64,000 bases of DNA from Acetanaerobacterium elongatum (GCF_900103835.1 NZ_FNID01000013.1:17731-81730), one strand, 5' to 3'; numbered from the stretch's first letter, positions 15,553-25,286 are shown. Notes: generated by a model not told the origin, from the sequence alone. A program made the numbers and translations.

Positions 15553-16317
15553 CTACCGCTTAGCGATTTCGGTTACGGATTTGGCATTTATTTTATCAAC
15601 AATCTTAAGTGCCTGACTATAGGTTTGAAAGGTTCTGCTGGTTTCCATGAGGCTGGAGGTTTCTTCACTCATATCTACGTTGGAACTTTCAATCTTACCC
15701 TGTAAAAAGGCTGTGGAATAAACCTTTTCCTCGTTTTGGGCATTGTCGGGATTATTATCAATATAATAACCTTCACTGTAGGTTGTAAGATTCTTTGTGT
15801 CGGCTGGGTATGCAATACCAATACGGTCAACAGGGCTGTCTTCTGTGCCAACGTAGACATAGCCCCCCTCATCAACCACAAAATCTCCTCCACCAACCTG
15901 TATAGGCCCACCTTCTCCCAGCAGTCTGGAACCGTTACTAGAAATCAGATAACCCTCTTCATCCACCGAGAAGCTGCCATTTCTGGTGAGCAGCGGCTTT
16001 TCGGAGTTGACATTCTCTACCTTGAAGAAACCGTCACCTACGAGCGCAATATCAAACGGGCTTTCGGTATCAGTAAGCCCACTTTGATTATAATCGGTAT
16101 ATACCTTATCTGCATATCGTACAATGCAACCCTTACCCAGCTTTTTGTTATCATTCGTCTGTATTCTCGCAATCAGCTGTTGATCAAAGGTACTACTGGT
16201 TAATATCTTGCGTTTGTAACCTGCCGTTTTAACATTGGCTACATTGTTACTGATTGTATCAAGCGTACGCTGTTGTGTCAGCATGCCTGAGGCTAACGTA
16301 TAAAACCCTCTGAACAT
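15553..16317 (-). CDS. Flagellar basal-body rod protein, FlgF/FlgG type (FlhO-like)
   Basis: 254 residues. The rod-protein N-terminus 'LASGMLTQQRTLDTISNNVANVKTAGYK' and C-terminus 'SEETSSLMETSRTFQTYSQALKIVDKINAKS' are clear. The middle contains the usual 'DIALVGDGFFKVENVN' block. Both terminal helices build the coiled core of the rod, while the centre differs from its neighbour. GAAAGGATG lies before the ATG. It sits directly after fliA and before the flgG-type gene. It most likely fills the FlgF or proximal FlgG position of the rod. Confidence 0.85.
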   Translation of the reverse strand: MFRGFYTLASGMLTQQRTLDTISNNVANVKTAGYKRKILTSSTFDQQLIARIQTNDNKKLGKGCIVRYADKVYTDYNQSGLTDTESPFDIALVGDGFFKVENVNSEKPLLTRNGSFSVDEEGYLISSNGSRLLGEGGPIQVGGGDFVVDEGGYVYVGTEDSPVDRIGIAYPADTKNLTTYSEGYYIDNNPDNAQNEEKVYSTAFLQGKIESSNVDMSEETSSLMETSRTFQTYSQALKIVDKINAKSVTEIAKR

Positions 16318-16362
16318 GGTTTATCATCCTTTCTGTTCGGCACTGCGGGAATTGTTATATAG

Positions 16363-17148
16363 TTAATCTTTAACATATGCTTCGATAGAACGCCTGAGCT
16401 TTGCGATCGCGGAGGTATGTAACTGGCAAACGCGAGATTCACTGACCTCCAAAACCTGTGCAATCTCTTTTAACTTAAGGTTTTCGTAATAATACATTGC
16501 AACCACAAGTTTCTCTTTTGGGGGCAGCTTTTCTATGGTTTGCGCAATCACATCCTTTAGCTCTTTTGAAAAGAACGCTTCTTCGGGCAAGTCATCCGCT
16601 GAACCGCTTTCGGCTGAAGCAGCAGGTTCAAAGCCCGTAAGGTTATCCTGAAGAAGTTCTTCAAACGACACTACGCTCGCGCTGTAAGACTGCGCCATAT
16701 TGGTTCTCAGCTCGTCTACCGTTATATTTAAATAGGCTGCCACTTCGTCGTCTGTGGGTTGACGGTTATACTCCGCCCACAAAGAGGCAATCGCAGTTTC
16801 GGTATCCTTTGCATTCTTGCGAACCCTTCTGGGCACCCAATCCTGCCTTCTGATAAAATCTATAATGGCGCCACGCACACGTATGGAGGCATAGGTTTCA
16901 AACTTAACCTCCTTATCGGGGTTAAACCGTTCCACTGCGTCCATCAGTGCAACAATCCCCTCGTTGATCAGGTCTTCCTGCTCGGCTATGCTTTTAAACA
17001 TGTTGCGCATGCTCATAACCGCATACTTCACGATATAGGAATAGTGGAGGATAATCTGGTTGCGCAGTGCTGCATCCCCGGTACGTTTATAGTCCCGCCA
17101 CGCAGAGGCATCTATGATATTTTCTGGCTTGGTAATCAGCCTGCTCAC
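16363..17148 (-). CDS. fliA: Flagellar RNA polymerase sigma factor FliA (sigma-28 / SigD)
   Basis: Directs transcription of late flagellar and chemotaxis genes; held inactive by FlgM until the hook is complete. 261 residues with region 2 (about 25-95: 'EQEDLINEGIVALMDAVERFNPDKEVKFETYA' and 'RVRGAIIDFIRRQDWVPRR', the WhiG/FliA hallmark), region 3 and region 4 ('LPPKEKLVVAMYYYENLKLKEIAQVL' then 'SESRVCQLHTSAIAKLR'). GTG start with AGGTGG six bases upstream. It lies downstream of flhA in the fla operon; its anti-sigma factor FlgM is encoded at 38.3 kb behind a sigma-28-type promoter. Confidence 0.95.
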   Translation of the reverse strand: MSRLITKPENIIDASAWRDYKRTGDAALRNQIILHYSYIVKYAVMSMRNMFKSIAEQEDLINEGIVALMDAVERFNPDKEVKFETYASIRVRGAIIDFIRRQDWVPRRVRKNAKDTETAIASLWAEYNRQPTDDEVAAYLNITVDELRTNMAQSYSASVVSFEELLQDNLTGFEPAASAESGSADDLPEEAFFSKELKDVIAQTIEKLPPKEKLVVAMYYYENLKLKEIAQVLEVSESRVCQLHTSAIAKLRRSIEAYVKD

Positions 17149-17184
17149 CCCCTGCCCACCTGTTTTCTATCTTCAACAAACGTA

Positions 17185-19233
17185 TTATACGGATATATTT
17201 CCGATTGCCTGAATTTGAACGGAATTATCGATCTCGCTGAATGATAACACCACGATACCATGTACAAATTGATCCGCCAGTTTTCTGAAGTAGATTCTGA
17301 CAATGGGTGAGGTTAAAATAATCGGTGTGGGCAGAAGCTCACGGACTTTATTTACCTGCTGTACCAATGAGGTTGCTATCTTTTGTACAGTATCCGGGTC
17401 AAGTGCAAGATAGGAGCCGTGATCGGATTTTTTTACCGAGTTCATAATAAGATTTTCAGTTGCGGTATCCAATGTAATTACGCGAAGCTGGTTTGCGTCG
17501 GAGAACTTCCGGGTAATGGTTCTGCGCAGAGCCTGACGGACATATTCTGTAAGCATGTCTGCATCCTTAATTGAGGTGCCGTAATCGCCAAGCGTTTCGA
17601 TAATGGTTTCCATATCCCTTATCGGAATACCCTCTTTCAGAAGGTTTGCCAGTACCTTCTGCAGTTCACCCACAGAAACAATATTGGGAATAACCTCTTC
17701 TATCAGGTTCTGATTGGCCTTCTTCAGGTTGTTGATAAGGGTGTTAACCTCTTGCCTGGTTAACATCTCGTGCGCATGCTCCTTGATGACCTCGGAAAGA
17801 TGCGTAATGATAACCGATGTCGGGTCAATAACCGTATAGCCTGCCATCTCGGCAAATTCTCGCTTTGATTCGGTAATCCATTTGGCAGGTATGCCAAAGG
17901 CAGGCTCAATTGTATCTATGCCATCTACCTTTTCAGCAACCTCACCGGGGCTGAGGGCAAGGAAATGATCCACAAGCACCTCACCGCGGGCAACCTCTTC
18001 CCCTTTAAGCTTGATTGAATACTGATTCGGGTTAAGCTGGCCGTTATCACGCATGCGCACGGATGGGATTACCATACCCATATCCAGCGCGAACTGCTTG
18101 CGGAACATCACCACGCGATCTATAAAACTGCCTCCGCTTGATTCATCTACCAGCGGCAGCAAGCTGTAGCCGAAGGTCATTTCTATCTGTTCTACGGTAA
18201 GCAGGGTATACACATTGTCAATATTCTTATAAAAGCTGGTTTCGGTAAGCTCTGTTTCGGGCACCGCAGCTGGAACCTCGCTTGCAAGCGCTGTCTTCTG
18301 CATAGAATTCCGGAGCGCTATGCCAAGCACAATAAGCGCGATAGCGATAATGATAATTTGAATGGTTGGAAAGCCAGGAATAAACCCCAGTACCGCAGCT
18401 ACTACGCCCGCGATAATCATGGCTGTGGGCTGCATAGAAAATTGCTTGAGCAGTTCAATGTTGAAGTTATTCTCAGAGGCTGTTCTGGTTACCAGCATTG
18501 CGGTAGCTGTTGATATTAAGAACGCCGGAATCTGTGATACCAGACCATCGCCGACGGTTGCGATAGAATAAACTTTCAGAACCTGGTCAATAGACATGCC
18601 GTTACTGATCATACCAATAGCGGCGCCGCCAAGCAGGTTTACCGCCGCGATGACGATTGAAATAATTGCGTCGCCCTTTACAAACTTCGAGGCACCGTCC
18701 ATTGAACCAAAGAAATCAGCCTCACGCTGAACATCGGAGCGGCGCTTTCTAGCCTGCTGCTCGTCAATCAAGCCGGAGTTTAAGTCGGCATCTATCGCCA
18801 TTTGCTTGCCGGGCATAGCATCGAGTGTAAACCTGGCCGCAACCTCTGATACGCGTTCCGCGCCCTTTGTGATTACAACCAGCTGAACAATAACGATGAT
18901 AATGAAGATAATAAAGCCGATCACAGGATTTCCGCCCAAAACGAAGTCACCTATTGCAGCAATGACATTACCTGCCTGACCCTTTTGGGAGAGGATGAGT
19001 CTTGTAGACGAGATATTAAGTGCCAATCGGAAAAGGGTTGTTACCAGCAGCATAGAGGGGAAAACCGAGAACTCAAGTGCCGATTTGATGTACATTGACA
19101 TCAGCAGAATAATGATAGAGAGGGTAATATTCAAAATGAACAGGAAATCCAGCATCCACGGCGGCAATGGGATAATAAAGGCCAGAACAATGGTAACAAC
19201 AAATATAGATACGACGTTGTTTAGAACCTTCAT
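17185..19233 (-). CDS. flhA: Flagellar export gate protein FlhA
   Basis: Membrane component of the flagellar type III export apparatus and the proton-driven gate. 682 residues: eight N-terminal membrane helices (about 1-310) around the conserved FHIPEP cytoplasmic loop ('RVSEVAARFTLDAMPGKQMAIDADLN', about 140-165), then the large cytoplasmic ring domain with binding sites for chaperone-substrate complexes. Its ATG overlaps the flhB stop (ATGA). In Bacillus flhF and flhG normally follow it; here fliA comes next after 36 bases. Confidence 0.97.
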   Translation of the reverse strand: MKVLNNVVSIFVVTIVLAFIIPLPPWMLDFLFILNITLSIIILLMSMYIKSALEFSVFPSMLLVTTLFRLALNISSTRLILSQKGQAGNVIAAIGDFVLGGNPVIGFIIFIIIVIVQLVVITKGAERVSEVAARFTLDAMPGKQMAIDADLNSGLIDEQQARKRRSDVQREADFFGSMDGASKFVKGDAIISIVIAAVNLLGGAAIGMISNGMSIDQVLKVYSIATVGDGLVSQIPAFLISTATAMLVTRTASENNFNIELLKQFSMQPTAMIIAGVVAAVLGFIPGFPTIQIIIIAIALIVLGIALRNSMQKTALASEVPAAVPETELTETSFYKNIDNVYTLLTVEQIEMTFGYSLLPLVDESSGGSFIDRVVMFRKQFALDMGMVIPSVRMRDNGQLNPNQYSIKLKGEEVARGEVLVDHFLALSPGEVAEKVDGIDTIEPAFGIPAKWITESKREFAEMAGYTVIDPTSVIITHLSEVIKEHAHEMLTRQEVNTLINNLKKANQNLIEEVIPNIVSVGELQKVLANLLKEGIPIRDMETIIETLGDYGTSIKDADMLTEYVRQALRRTITRKFSDANQLRVITLDTATENLIMNSVKKSDHGSYLALDPDTVQKIATSLVQQVNKVRELLPTPIILTSPIVRIYFRKLADQFVHGIVVLSFSEIDNSVQIQAIGNISV

Positions 19234-20300
19234 TTAATGTTCAAATCCTTCTTCTTTAAGGTATATACAAAGGCCAGTACCTCAGCAACGGCCTGATAAA
19301 AATCTGCCGGAATCTCACAGTCAATCTCCACTGCCGCATAAAGGCCGCGGGCAAGTGCGACATTCTCGGTTACGGTTACGTTGTTTTCCTCCGCAACACT
19401 TACGATTCGAAAGGCAACCATGTCTACACCCTTGGCAACCACAACGGGGGCCTTGTTTTCTGAGGGCTTGTATCGGATTGCCACGGCATAATGCGTAGGG
19501 TTACGAATAACCACATCGGCGGTAGGAACCTGCTGCATCATGCGTTTTTGTGCCATCTGGCGCTGTTTTTCTTTAATCTGTGCCTTAATCTTTGGGTCTC
19601 CTTCGAGCTGTTTGAACTCTTCCTTAACCTCCTGCTTCGACATGCGAAGGTTCTTTTCATACTCCCACCACTGGTAAACGTAATCAAGAACTGAAATGCC
19701 AAGAAAGAGAATTGCGATGGTAAACACCAAAGAAACAACAGAATTACCGATGTAGATAACTCCCTGCAAAAGATCCATCTGAAGCAATGACCCAAGCTCA
19801 GTAACCCTTTTGCTGATTTCGGTGTAAAGGATGACACCTACCAGCAGTATCTTTACAAGCGATTTCAACAGCTCTACAACAGATCTTATCGAAAAAAGTC
19901 GCTTAAAACCCTGCAGAGGGCTTAATCGGCTGAATTTGAACTTCAGCGGTTCACCGACAAACAGAAACCTTGTTTGCACGCCGGTGAATATCACTGCTAC
20001 CAAAATCGAAATCAACAGCAACGGGCCAACCAGAAAAAGAATGGTAAGGGCTGCATCGCGAAAAATAGCCGATGCATCCGCAGTAGTAAGCGCGGTAAAA
20101 TCGTCCAGCTTTCCGATATAACTCCGAATGGTATTGCCGATATATATGTAAAGGTATTGACTAAGCAGTTTCAAAGCGAAGAACATGATGAGTATTGAAA
20201 AGGCGACTATAATGTCCTGGCTCTGAAAAACGTTACCTTTTTTTCGTTCATCACTTTTTCGTTTGGGGGTGGCTTTTTCGGTTTTTGAACCTCCCGCCAT
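19230..20300 (-). CDS. flhB: Flagellar export switch protein FlhB
   Basis: Export gate component whose C-terminal domain switches substrate specificity from rod/hook to filament type. 356 residues: four membrane helices in about 30-210, then the cytoplasmic FlhB-C domain with the autocleavage site Asn267-Pro-Thr-His270 ('VVIRNPTHYAVAIRY'), which is intact. AAGGGGGG precedes the ATG. A second, soluble FlhB-C protein lacking NPTH is encoded at 11.2-11.5 kb on the other strand. Located between fliR and flhA. Confidence 0.97.
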   Translation of the reverse strand: MAGGSKTEKATPKRKSDERKKGNVFQSQDIIVAFSILIMFFALKLLSQYLYIYIGNTIRSYIGKLDDFTALTTADASAIFRDAALTILFLVGPLLLISILVAVIFTGVQTRFLFVGEPLKFKFSRLSPLQGFKRLFSIRSVVELLKSLVKILLVGVILYTEISKRVTELGSLLQMDLLQGVIYIGNSVVSLVFTIAILFLGISVLDYVYQWWEYEKNLRMSKQEVKEEFKQLEGDPKIKAQIKEKQRQMAQKRMMQQVPTADVVIRNPTHYAVAIRYKPSENKAPVVVAKGVDMVAFRIVSVAEENNVTVTENVALARGLYAAVEIDCEIPADFYQAVAEVLAFVYTLKKKDLNIK

Positions 20301-20334
20301 GTGCTAATCCCCCCTTATTACAACAGCTTTATAA

Positions 20335-21117
20335 TCAGTGTGCGGCAAGCAGCTTTAATGCCTGCTCCATCGTTGTGAATGAGTTTGAGATAATAGCGTC
20401 TATAAAGGAGGCCATGGGGACCGTTAGAATGAAAAGCACCAGCATTCCCACTAAAACCTTTGTTTGAATATTCAAAACAAATACATTAATCTGCGGTATC
20501 GCTTTCATTAAAATACCCATGCTGGCATCGGTAATAATCTCGATGGCGATAACAGGAAGTGCCAGCTTTAGCGCGAGCGTAAGGATTCCGGAGAATAGGG
20601 TTGCGATGTAAGAGCCAATCTCAAAGTTGAAGGTGCCGGCACCAACCGGAATAATCTGAAAAGACAGAATTGTCATCTTAATAATGGTAAGGTGACAGTC
20701 GCTTAAAAAGAAGAGTAAAAAGAACAGGATGTTCAGGAGAGAACCGCTCAGCGGCATCTGAACATTGCTGGAAGGGTCGTAAACCTTTGCCATGCCAAGG
20801 CCCATCTGCATGTCCATCACCTCGCCCGCCATAAGCACAACAGAGATGAACATCTGCAGGATAAAACCATAAACCCAGCCGACAGCAAGCTCTTTTAATG
20901 CGGTATAGACAAACTCTATAGCAGAGTTAATCTGTATATTCGTACCAAGCATGGTGCCAGCCGTTACAAAGGTAAGCACCAGTGCAATCCCGCCTTTCAG
21001 CGCCGCAGGAATGTTCCTGCGTGAAAGAATGGGGTTAAACATTATCATACCCGACATTCTCGCAAGCACAAGCATATAAACATAGAAATTGCTGAAGGAA
21101 ACATCTATCATCATCAA
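20335..21117 (-). CDS. fliR: Flagellar export protein FliR
   Basis: Core membrane protein of the FliPQR export gate. 260 residues, five to six hydrophobic segments, with the typical 'YVYMLVLARMSGMIMFNP' start and 'PAALKGGIALVLTF' loop. 'ELAVGWVYGFILQMFISVVLMAGEVMDMQMG' is the well-conserved central block. AGGGG is close before ATGATG. It follows fliQ by 16 bases. Confidence 0.95.
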   Translation of the reverse strand: MMMIDVSFSNFYVYMLVLARMSGMIMFNPILSRRNIPAALKGGIALVLTFVTAGTMLGTNIQINSAIEFVYTALKELAVGWVYGFILQMFISVVLMAGEVMDMQMGLGMAKVYDPSSNVQMPLSGSLLNILFFLLFFLSDCHLTIIKMTILSFQIIPVGAGTFNFEIGSYIATLFSGILTLALKLALPVIAIEIITDASMGILMKAIPQINVFVLNIQTKVLVGMLVLFILTVPMASFIDAIISNSFTTMEQALKLLAAH

Positions 21118-21133
21118 TACCCCTAATAGAGGG

Positions 21134-21397
21134 TCAGGAGGCTGCCATCATGGAAAAGATTTGCTGCGTAAAATCAGACATTGTTGTCATCATCCAGGAA
21201 GCCAACAGTAACAGCACCAAAGCAATGGCAACCAGTTTGGGCACAAAGGTAAGGGTTTGCTCATGAATCTGCGTGGCTGCCTGTAAAACCGATATAATAA
21301 AGCCAACCGCTATACTGACAATAAGTATGGGGGCAGACAGTTTGAGTGCAGTAAATACGGCATCCTTCAAAATACTAATTGCTTCTCCCTGATCCAT
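21134..21397 (-). CDS. fliQ: Flagellar export protein FliQ
   Basis: Small two-helix subunit of the FliPQR export gate. 87 residues with two transmembrane hairpin helices ('LSAPILIVSIAVGFIISVLQAAT' and 'LVAIALVLLLLASWMM') joined by 'QIHEQTLTFVPK', the conserved cytosolic turn. Length and motif are standard. AAAGGG lies before the ATG. It is between fliP and fliR. Confidence 0.97.
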   Translation of the reverse strand: MDQGEAISILKDAVFTALKLSAPILIVSIAVGFIISVLQAATQIHEQTLTFVPKLVAIALVLLLLASWMMTTMSDFTQQIFSMMAAS

Positions 21398-21433
21398 AAA
21401 TGTACCCTTTCTCTTGAATCAGTTTTATGTAAA

Positions 21434-22219
21434 CTAATTAAAGCTTGTTATCAGCGTTTTTACCGTCAAGCCCCAACCGTCAACAAGAACAAATAACAGC
21501 AATTTAAACGGCATTGCAATGGAGGAAGGCGGCAGCATAATCATACCCATTGACATCAATGCGCTGGATACAACCATGTCAATTATAATAAACGGGATGT
21601 ATAACAAGAAGCCCATAATGAAGCCGCGCTTAAGTTCACTGGTGATAAAAGCCGGTATTACAATTGTCATGGAAAGCTCGTCATACGTCTCTGGCCGCTG
21701 CTCCTTAGCAACGGTTCTGAACAGGTTTAAATCGGATTTATAGGTTTGCTTGAGCATAAACTCCCTAAGCGGCTTAGAAGCAAGGTCGATAGCCTGTTCC
21801 TGTGTGACGGTGCCCGCCACATAGGGCTTGTAGGCCGTTTTTTCTATATCGCTGATTGTCGGCGACATGATAAACAAGGTTAAAAACAACGCAATTCCTA
21901 TAAGAACCTGATTCGGGGGGGTTTGCTGTAAACCGATGGCATTGCGTAGCAGACTTAATACGATAATGATGCGCGTAAAGCTGGTCATCATAATCAGTAT
22001 GCTGGGCAGCAGCGCCAAAACCGTTAATAAAAAGAGGACATCTAATGCCTCAACACGATCATTCGGGTTTTCTACCCCGTTCACATTGATTGAAACGCCC
22101 GGATCGGCATAAACGGTAATCGAGAATAAAACAACGGATAAAAGAACCACTGCGGCTAGCGATATCAGCAGACGCCGCAGGTTCTTGTTGATTTTTTGCT
22201 TGGCAGCAGCTTTAGTCAA
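21434..22219 (-). CDS. fliP: Flagellar export protein FliP
   Basis: Pore-forming subunit of the export gate. About 260 residues: an N-terminal hydrophobic signal-like helix, then 'DVLFLLTVLALLPSILIMMTSFTRIIIVLSLLRNAIGLQQTPPNQVLIG', which is the family block, two further helices, and the ending 'PFKLLLFVLVDGWGL'. The open frame extends upstream to an ATG at 22255, and another ATG is at 22228. Only the TTG at 22219 has a well-placed ribosome binding site (AAGGAG, 10 bases away; the 22228 ATG is one base from it), so TTG is chosen. With that start it overlaps fliO by 8 bases. Confidence 0.93.
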   Translation of the reverse strand: MTKAAAKQKINKNLRRLLISLAAVVLLSVVLFSITVYADPGVSINVNGVENPNDRVEALDVLFLLTVLALLPSILIMMTSFTRIIIVLSLLRNAIGLQQTPPNQVLIGIALFLTLFIMSPTISDIEKTAYKPYVAGTVTQEQAIDLASKPLREFMLKQTYKSDLNLFRTVAKEQRPETYDELSMTIVIPAFITSELKRGFIMGFLLYIPFIIIDMVVSSALMSMGMIMLPPSSIAMPFKLLLFVLVDGWGLTVKTLITSFN

Positions 22220-22586
22220 GAGTATCATGCTCCTTATCGCTTTTTTTCCATCCATGCAGCCCGTATTTCTTAAGGTTTTCTTTTAGTGCATCGCTAAAGC
22301 TGATTGTTCCGGGGGCTGTGGGCAGCTGTACAATATCTTCACTGCTCAACTCGCCGAGGTTAGTGATTCCGCTTGAAGCAATTCCCACCAAAAGATATTT
22401 ATCATTCACCTTAATTATTGCAATCGACTTATCCTGCCCTAACGTAATTCTGTCTACAACAGCAAGATACTTGCCGCTTAATGGGGTACCTACCCGTTTA
22501 CCAAGCCACTTGGTTGAATAGAAAGCCAGAACCACGATGCCGATTATCAATAAAACTGCGCCGGCAACTGAAAAAAATTCGTCCAA
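22212..22586 (-). CDS. fliO: Flagellar biosynthesis protein FliO (FliZ-like)
   Basis: Helps assemble the FliP ring of the export gate. 124 residues: an N-terminal membrane helix ('VAGAVLLIIGIVVLAFYSTKWL', about 6-27), then a small cytoplasmic beta domain ('LAVVDRITLGQDKSIAIIKVNDKYLLVGIASSGIT') that is the FliO signature. The start is TTG: GGGAGG lies 7 bases upstream, and the nearby ATG is in another frame. Located between cheY and fliP, as in Bacillus. Confidence 0.88.
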   Translation of the reverse strand: MDEFFSVAGAVLLIIGIVVLAFYSTKWLGKRVGTPLSGKYLAVVDRITLGQDKSIAIIKVNDKYLLVGIASSGITNLGELSSEDIVQLPTAPGTISFSDALKENLKKYGLHGWKKSDKEHDTLD

Positions 22587-22609
22587 AGCATGGCCTCCCT
22601 ACAGACTTC

Positions 22610-22972
22610 TCAGCCAAGAATATTCTTAACGGTTTGAATAATTCTGTCGGGCTTAAACGGCTTTACGATGAAATCCAATGCACCCAGCTTAATAGCATCA
22701 ACAACCATCGACTCCTGCCCCATTGCTGAACACATTACAACACGGGAGCTGGCATCAATCCCCTTAATGCGCTTAAGTGCCTCCAAGCCATCCATGTTTG
22801 GCATGGTGATATCCAGTATAACAAGGTCATGATGCCCTGCCTGATAAGCCGCAACAGCAAGCTCACCATCACCAGCTTCCTCAATCTCGGCATAACCGTT
22901 TTTAGATAATACGTCCTTAATCATCAGTCGCATAAAAGCTGCGTCATCAACTACTAATATTTTCTTTCCCAT
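22610..22972 (-). CDS. cheY: Chemotaxis response regulator CheY
   Basis: Single receiver domain of 120 residues that carries the signal from CheA to the motor switch (FliM/FliY). Acid pocket Asp9-Asp10, phospho-acceptor Asp54 ('VILDITMPNMDG'), switch Ser near 82 ('VVMCSAMG') and Lys near 104 ('VKPF') are all present. Its place between fliY and fliO matches Bacillus and Thermotoga-type operons and supports CheY rather than an unrelated regulator. CheC and FliY are its phosphatases. Confidence 0.95.
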   Translation of the reverse strand: MGKKILVVDDAAFMRLMIKDVLSKNGYAEIEEAGDGELAVAAYQAGHHDLVILDITMPNMDGLEALKRIKGIDASSRVVMCSAMGQESMVVDAIKLGALDFIVKPFKPDRIIQTVKNILG

Positions 22973-22991
22973 TTTACTGCACCGCCTATTC

Positions 22992-24236
22992 TTAAGATAT
23001 ACCGTTCAGGAAGTCGGTATTTTTTAGTATTTCAGTAATACGAACGCCAAAATTATCTTCTACTACAACCACATCGCCTTTAGCGACCAGCTGACCGTTG
23101 ACAATAATATCTACCGGTGCACCAGCCTGCTTTTCAAGCTCTATGACCATACCCTGACTGAATTCCAAAATGTCTTTAATCTTACGCCTTGTTTTACCAA
23201 TCTCAACCGATACCTGTAAAGGCACCTGCATGATCAAATCAAGATTCGTATGCTGACCATCGGGGCTTGGCTGGCCAAGATTGGTGAAGTTTTGATAATT
23301 AACATTATGAATATCAACAGGCTGCTGTCTGGAGGTATCATACTGCATCGGAGGCTGCTGATAATACTGAGGCGGGTACATCTGCTGCGGATAAGGCTGC
23401 TGCGGTTGCGGCATTTGAGGAGGATACGGTTGAGCAGCATACTGCGGCATTGGCGATGGAGCTGGAGCTGGGGCTGCAGTCGGAACAGGTGTATCAAACT
23501 GCGGGGCATCATATACCTTATTCAGCAGCTTTTCATCGGCAGGGGATATCTGTGGCAGTTCTTCAGGTTTTGCCGGTGCGGGAGATTCAGAAGCAGTCAT
23601 ATTAAACATCTGAGACTGTGAAACAATCTCTTTTGCGAGGTCCATCTGCAAGATGCTCATGAACTTACTCTGTGTGATACCTTCAATCGTCAGGTCAAAA
23701 TAGATTACAACGACATAATCCTCAAGGTTAACCAGCAGGTTTTTCTTAATCTCTTCATTACTGAGCACATAGGCTACCGGGGTGGAAATATTGATTGGCC
23801 GACCTAAGAAGTTTGACAGTGCGGTGGCCGCCGAACCCATCATCTGGTTCATAACCTCACACGCAGCACTGATGCTGATTTCGTCAAACACATAATCAGG
23901 GTCTGGCGTAGGCGGCATACCCATAAGCTGGTCTAAAATCAGTTTCATATCCGATTGCTTGAGCACCATTACATTGGAACCGGAGATTCCGGTAATATAT
24001 GTAATCTCAACACATATCGCAGGCTCAAATGAATCATAGTCAAGTTCTTTCACCTGGGCCACATGAACATCGGGGGTGGTGATAATCACCTTTTTATCAA
24101 GCAGCGTTGAAACAGCGGTAGCGGCCGAACCCATGCTGATATTCATGATTTCGCCAATCACATCTATCTCAAAACCTGATAAAATGTCGTGTTGTGAGAC
24201 TTCGCCGGGTGAGCTTTTGTCAAGTTCAGAACTCAT
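22992..24236 (-). CDS. fliY: Flagellar motor switch phosphatase FliY (FliN family)
   Basis: C-ring component that also dephosphorylates CheY-P. 414 residues: a CheC-like domain (about 20-210) with two E-x2-N helices ('VIGEIMNISMGSAATAVS' and 'AACEVMNQMMGSAATALS'), a long Pro/Gln-rich linker (about 240-315, with runs of PQ and QPP), then the FliN/SpoA domain ('LQVSVEIGKTRRKIKDILEFSQG'). The usual N-terminal CheY-binding peptide found in FliM is not obvious; the region before the CheC domain reads 'SPGEVSQHDILSGFE'. Starts 15 bases after fliM. Confidence 0.93.
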   Translation of the reverse strand: MSSELDKSSPGEVSQHDILSGFEIDVIGEIMNISMGSAATAVSTLLDKKVIITTPDVHVAQVKELDYDSFEPAICVEITYITGISGSNVMVLKQSDMKLILDQLMGMPPTPDPDYVFDEISISAACEVMNQMMGSAATALSNFLGRPINISTPVAYVLSNEEIKKNLLVNLEDYVVVIYFDLTIEGITQSKFMSILQMDLAKEIVSQSQMFNMTASESPAPAKPEELPQISPADEKLLNKVYDAPQFDTPVPTAAPAPAPSPMPQYAAQPYPPQMPQPQQPYPQQMYPPQYYQQPPMQYDTSRQQPVDIHNVNYQNFTNLGQPSPDGQHTNLDLIMQVPLQVSVEIGKTRRKIKDILEFSQGMVIELEKQAGAPVDIIVNGQLVAKGDVVVVEDNFGVRITEILKNTDFLNGIS

Positions 24237-24251
24237 AGTAAAACCTCATTT

Positions 24252-25244
24252 CTAAAGTATTTCGGTAATTTGTACAGCCTTCTTCTTTTTGTAGTTCCCC
24301 ATCTTGCCCCTTAACCACGTCTTTGTGCCTACTCTGATATCAATTACGTCATTAATGGATTTATCAAGCTGTACAATATCATCAACCTGAAGGTTCAGTA
24401 CATCGCTAAGTGTAAGTTCTACCTCACCCAAGACTGCTGTAAGCTCTAAATCAGAATCCTTTACCGAACTGAAGATAATATCCCGGCGCTCATTTTCTTT
24501 AAACTCATCCAGCTTTTTATCACTCTTTTGAGAACGCGCATTCATCTTTTTGATGATTTCTTCAAGATTGATTGCCGGTATACATACGCTTAGGTTACCA
24601 ACCTGCCCCCTCATTGTAACATCTATTACGGTAATCAAAACGATATCATCAAGCGAGATGGTCTGCATGAGGCGAGAATTCGTTTCGATACCTACCAGCT
24701 GGGGATCCATGTCGGTATAGCTCTTCCATGCATCCTTAAATAATTTTACCATATTTTTAAGTACATTTTCAACAAGAGACAGCTCAATTTCGGTAAAATC
24801 TCTTTCTATGTTCACTATATCGCCGCTGCCGCCGAGAAGCCTGTCGATTATGGAGAAAACCATAGGCCTTGACAACTCAAAGATAATGGTACCGTCGGCG
24901 ACGGAGGAATCCTTAATATTAAGGTCAACCACCCCCATTAAAACCGAATCCGGCAAGGCATTGCTGTATTCGTGGTAGCGCTGTTCCTCAATTTGCGAAA
25001 CATCAAGCTGGCAGAACATTCTTAAAATACCTGTAAAGTAAGAGGAGAGACTTCGGGTGTAATTACTATAAATGCTGTCTAGCTTTTTGAGCTGTTCTTT
25101 GGTGAACTTCTTCGGGCTTCGGAAATCATATTCCTTCACCTTTTTTTCGGAAGCCTTCTCATCAATCTCATCCAAGTCCAGCGTTCCGGTATTCAAACCT
25201 TTCAGCAGCTCATCAATCTGCGCTTGGGATAATATGTCAGGCAT
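24252..25244 (-). CDS. fliM: Flagellar motor switch protein FliM
   Basis: C-ring protein that binds CheY-P and sets rotation direction. 330 residues: an N-terminal CheY-binding peptide 'ILSQAQIDELLKGL' (residues 4-17), a middle CheC-like domain without the phosphatase E-x2-N motif, and a C-terminal SpoA domain ('LTAVLGEVELTLSDVLNLQVDDIVQL'). AAAGGAG precedes the ATG. The next gene upstream is motB, where many related operons have fliL. Confidence 0.95.
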   Translation of the reverse strand: MPDILSQAQIDELLKGLNTGTLDLDEIDEKASEKKVKEYDFRSPKKFTKEQLKKLDSIYSNYTRSLSSYFTGILRMFCQLDVSQIEEQRYHEYSNALPDSVLMGVVDLNIKDSSVADGTIIFELSRPMVFSIIDRLLGGSGDIVNIERDFTEIELSLVENVLKNMVKLFKDAWKSYTDMDPQLVGIETNSRLMQTISLDDIVLITVIDVTMRGQVGNLSVCIPAINLEEIIKKMNARSQKSDKKLDEFKENERRDIIFSSVKDSDLELTAVLGEVELTLSDVLNLQVDDIVQLDKSINDVIDIRVGTKTWLRGKMGNYKKKKAVQITEIL

Positions 25245-25286
25245 GAGGGGGTTACTCCTTTTCCATAGGCTATTGCCGGTAAAGCA

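Noticed and set aside
23234..23621. Leu/Arg-rich open frame opposite fliY
   Set aside because: Mirror of the Pro/Gln-rich fliY linker; no start site.
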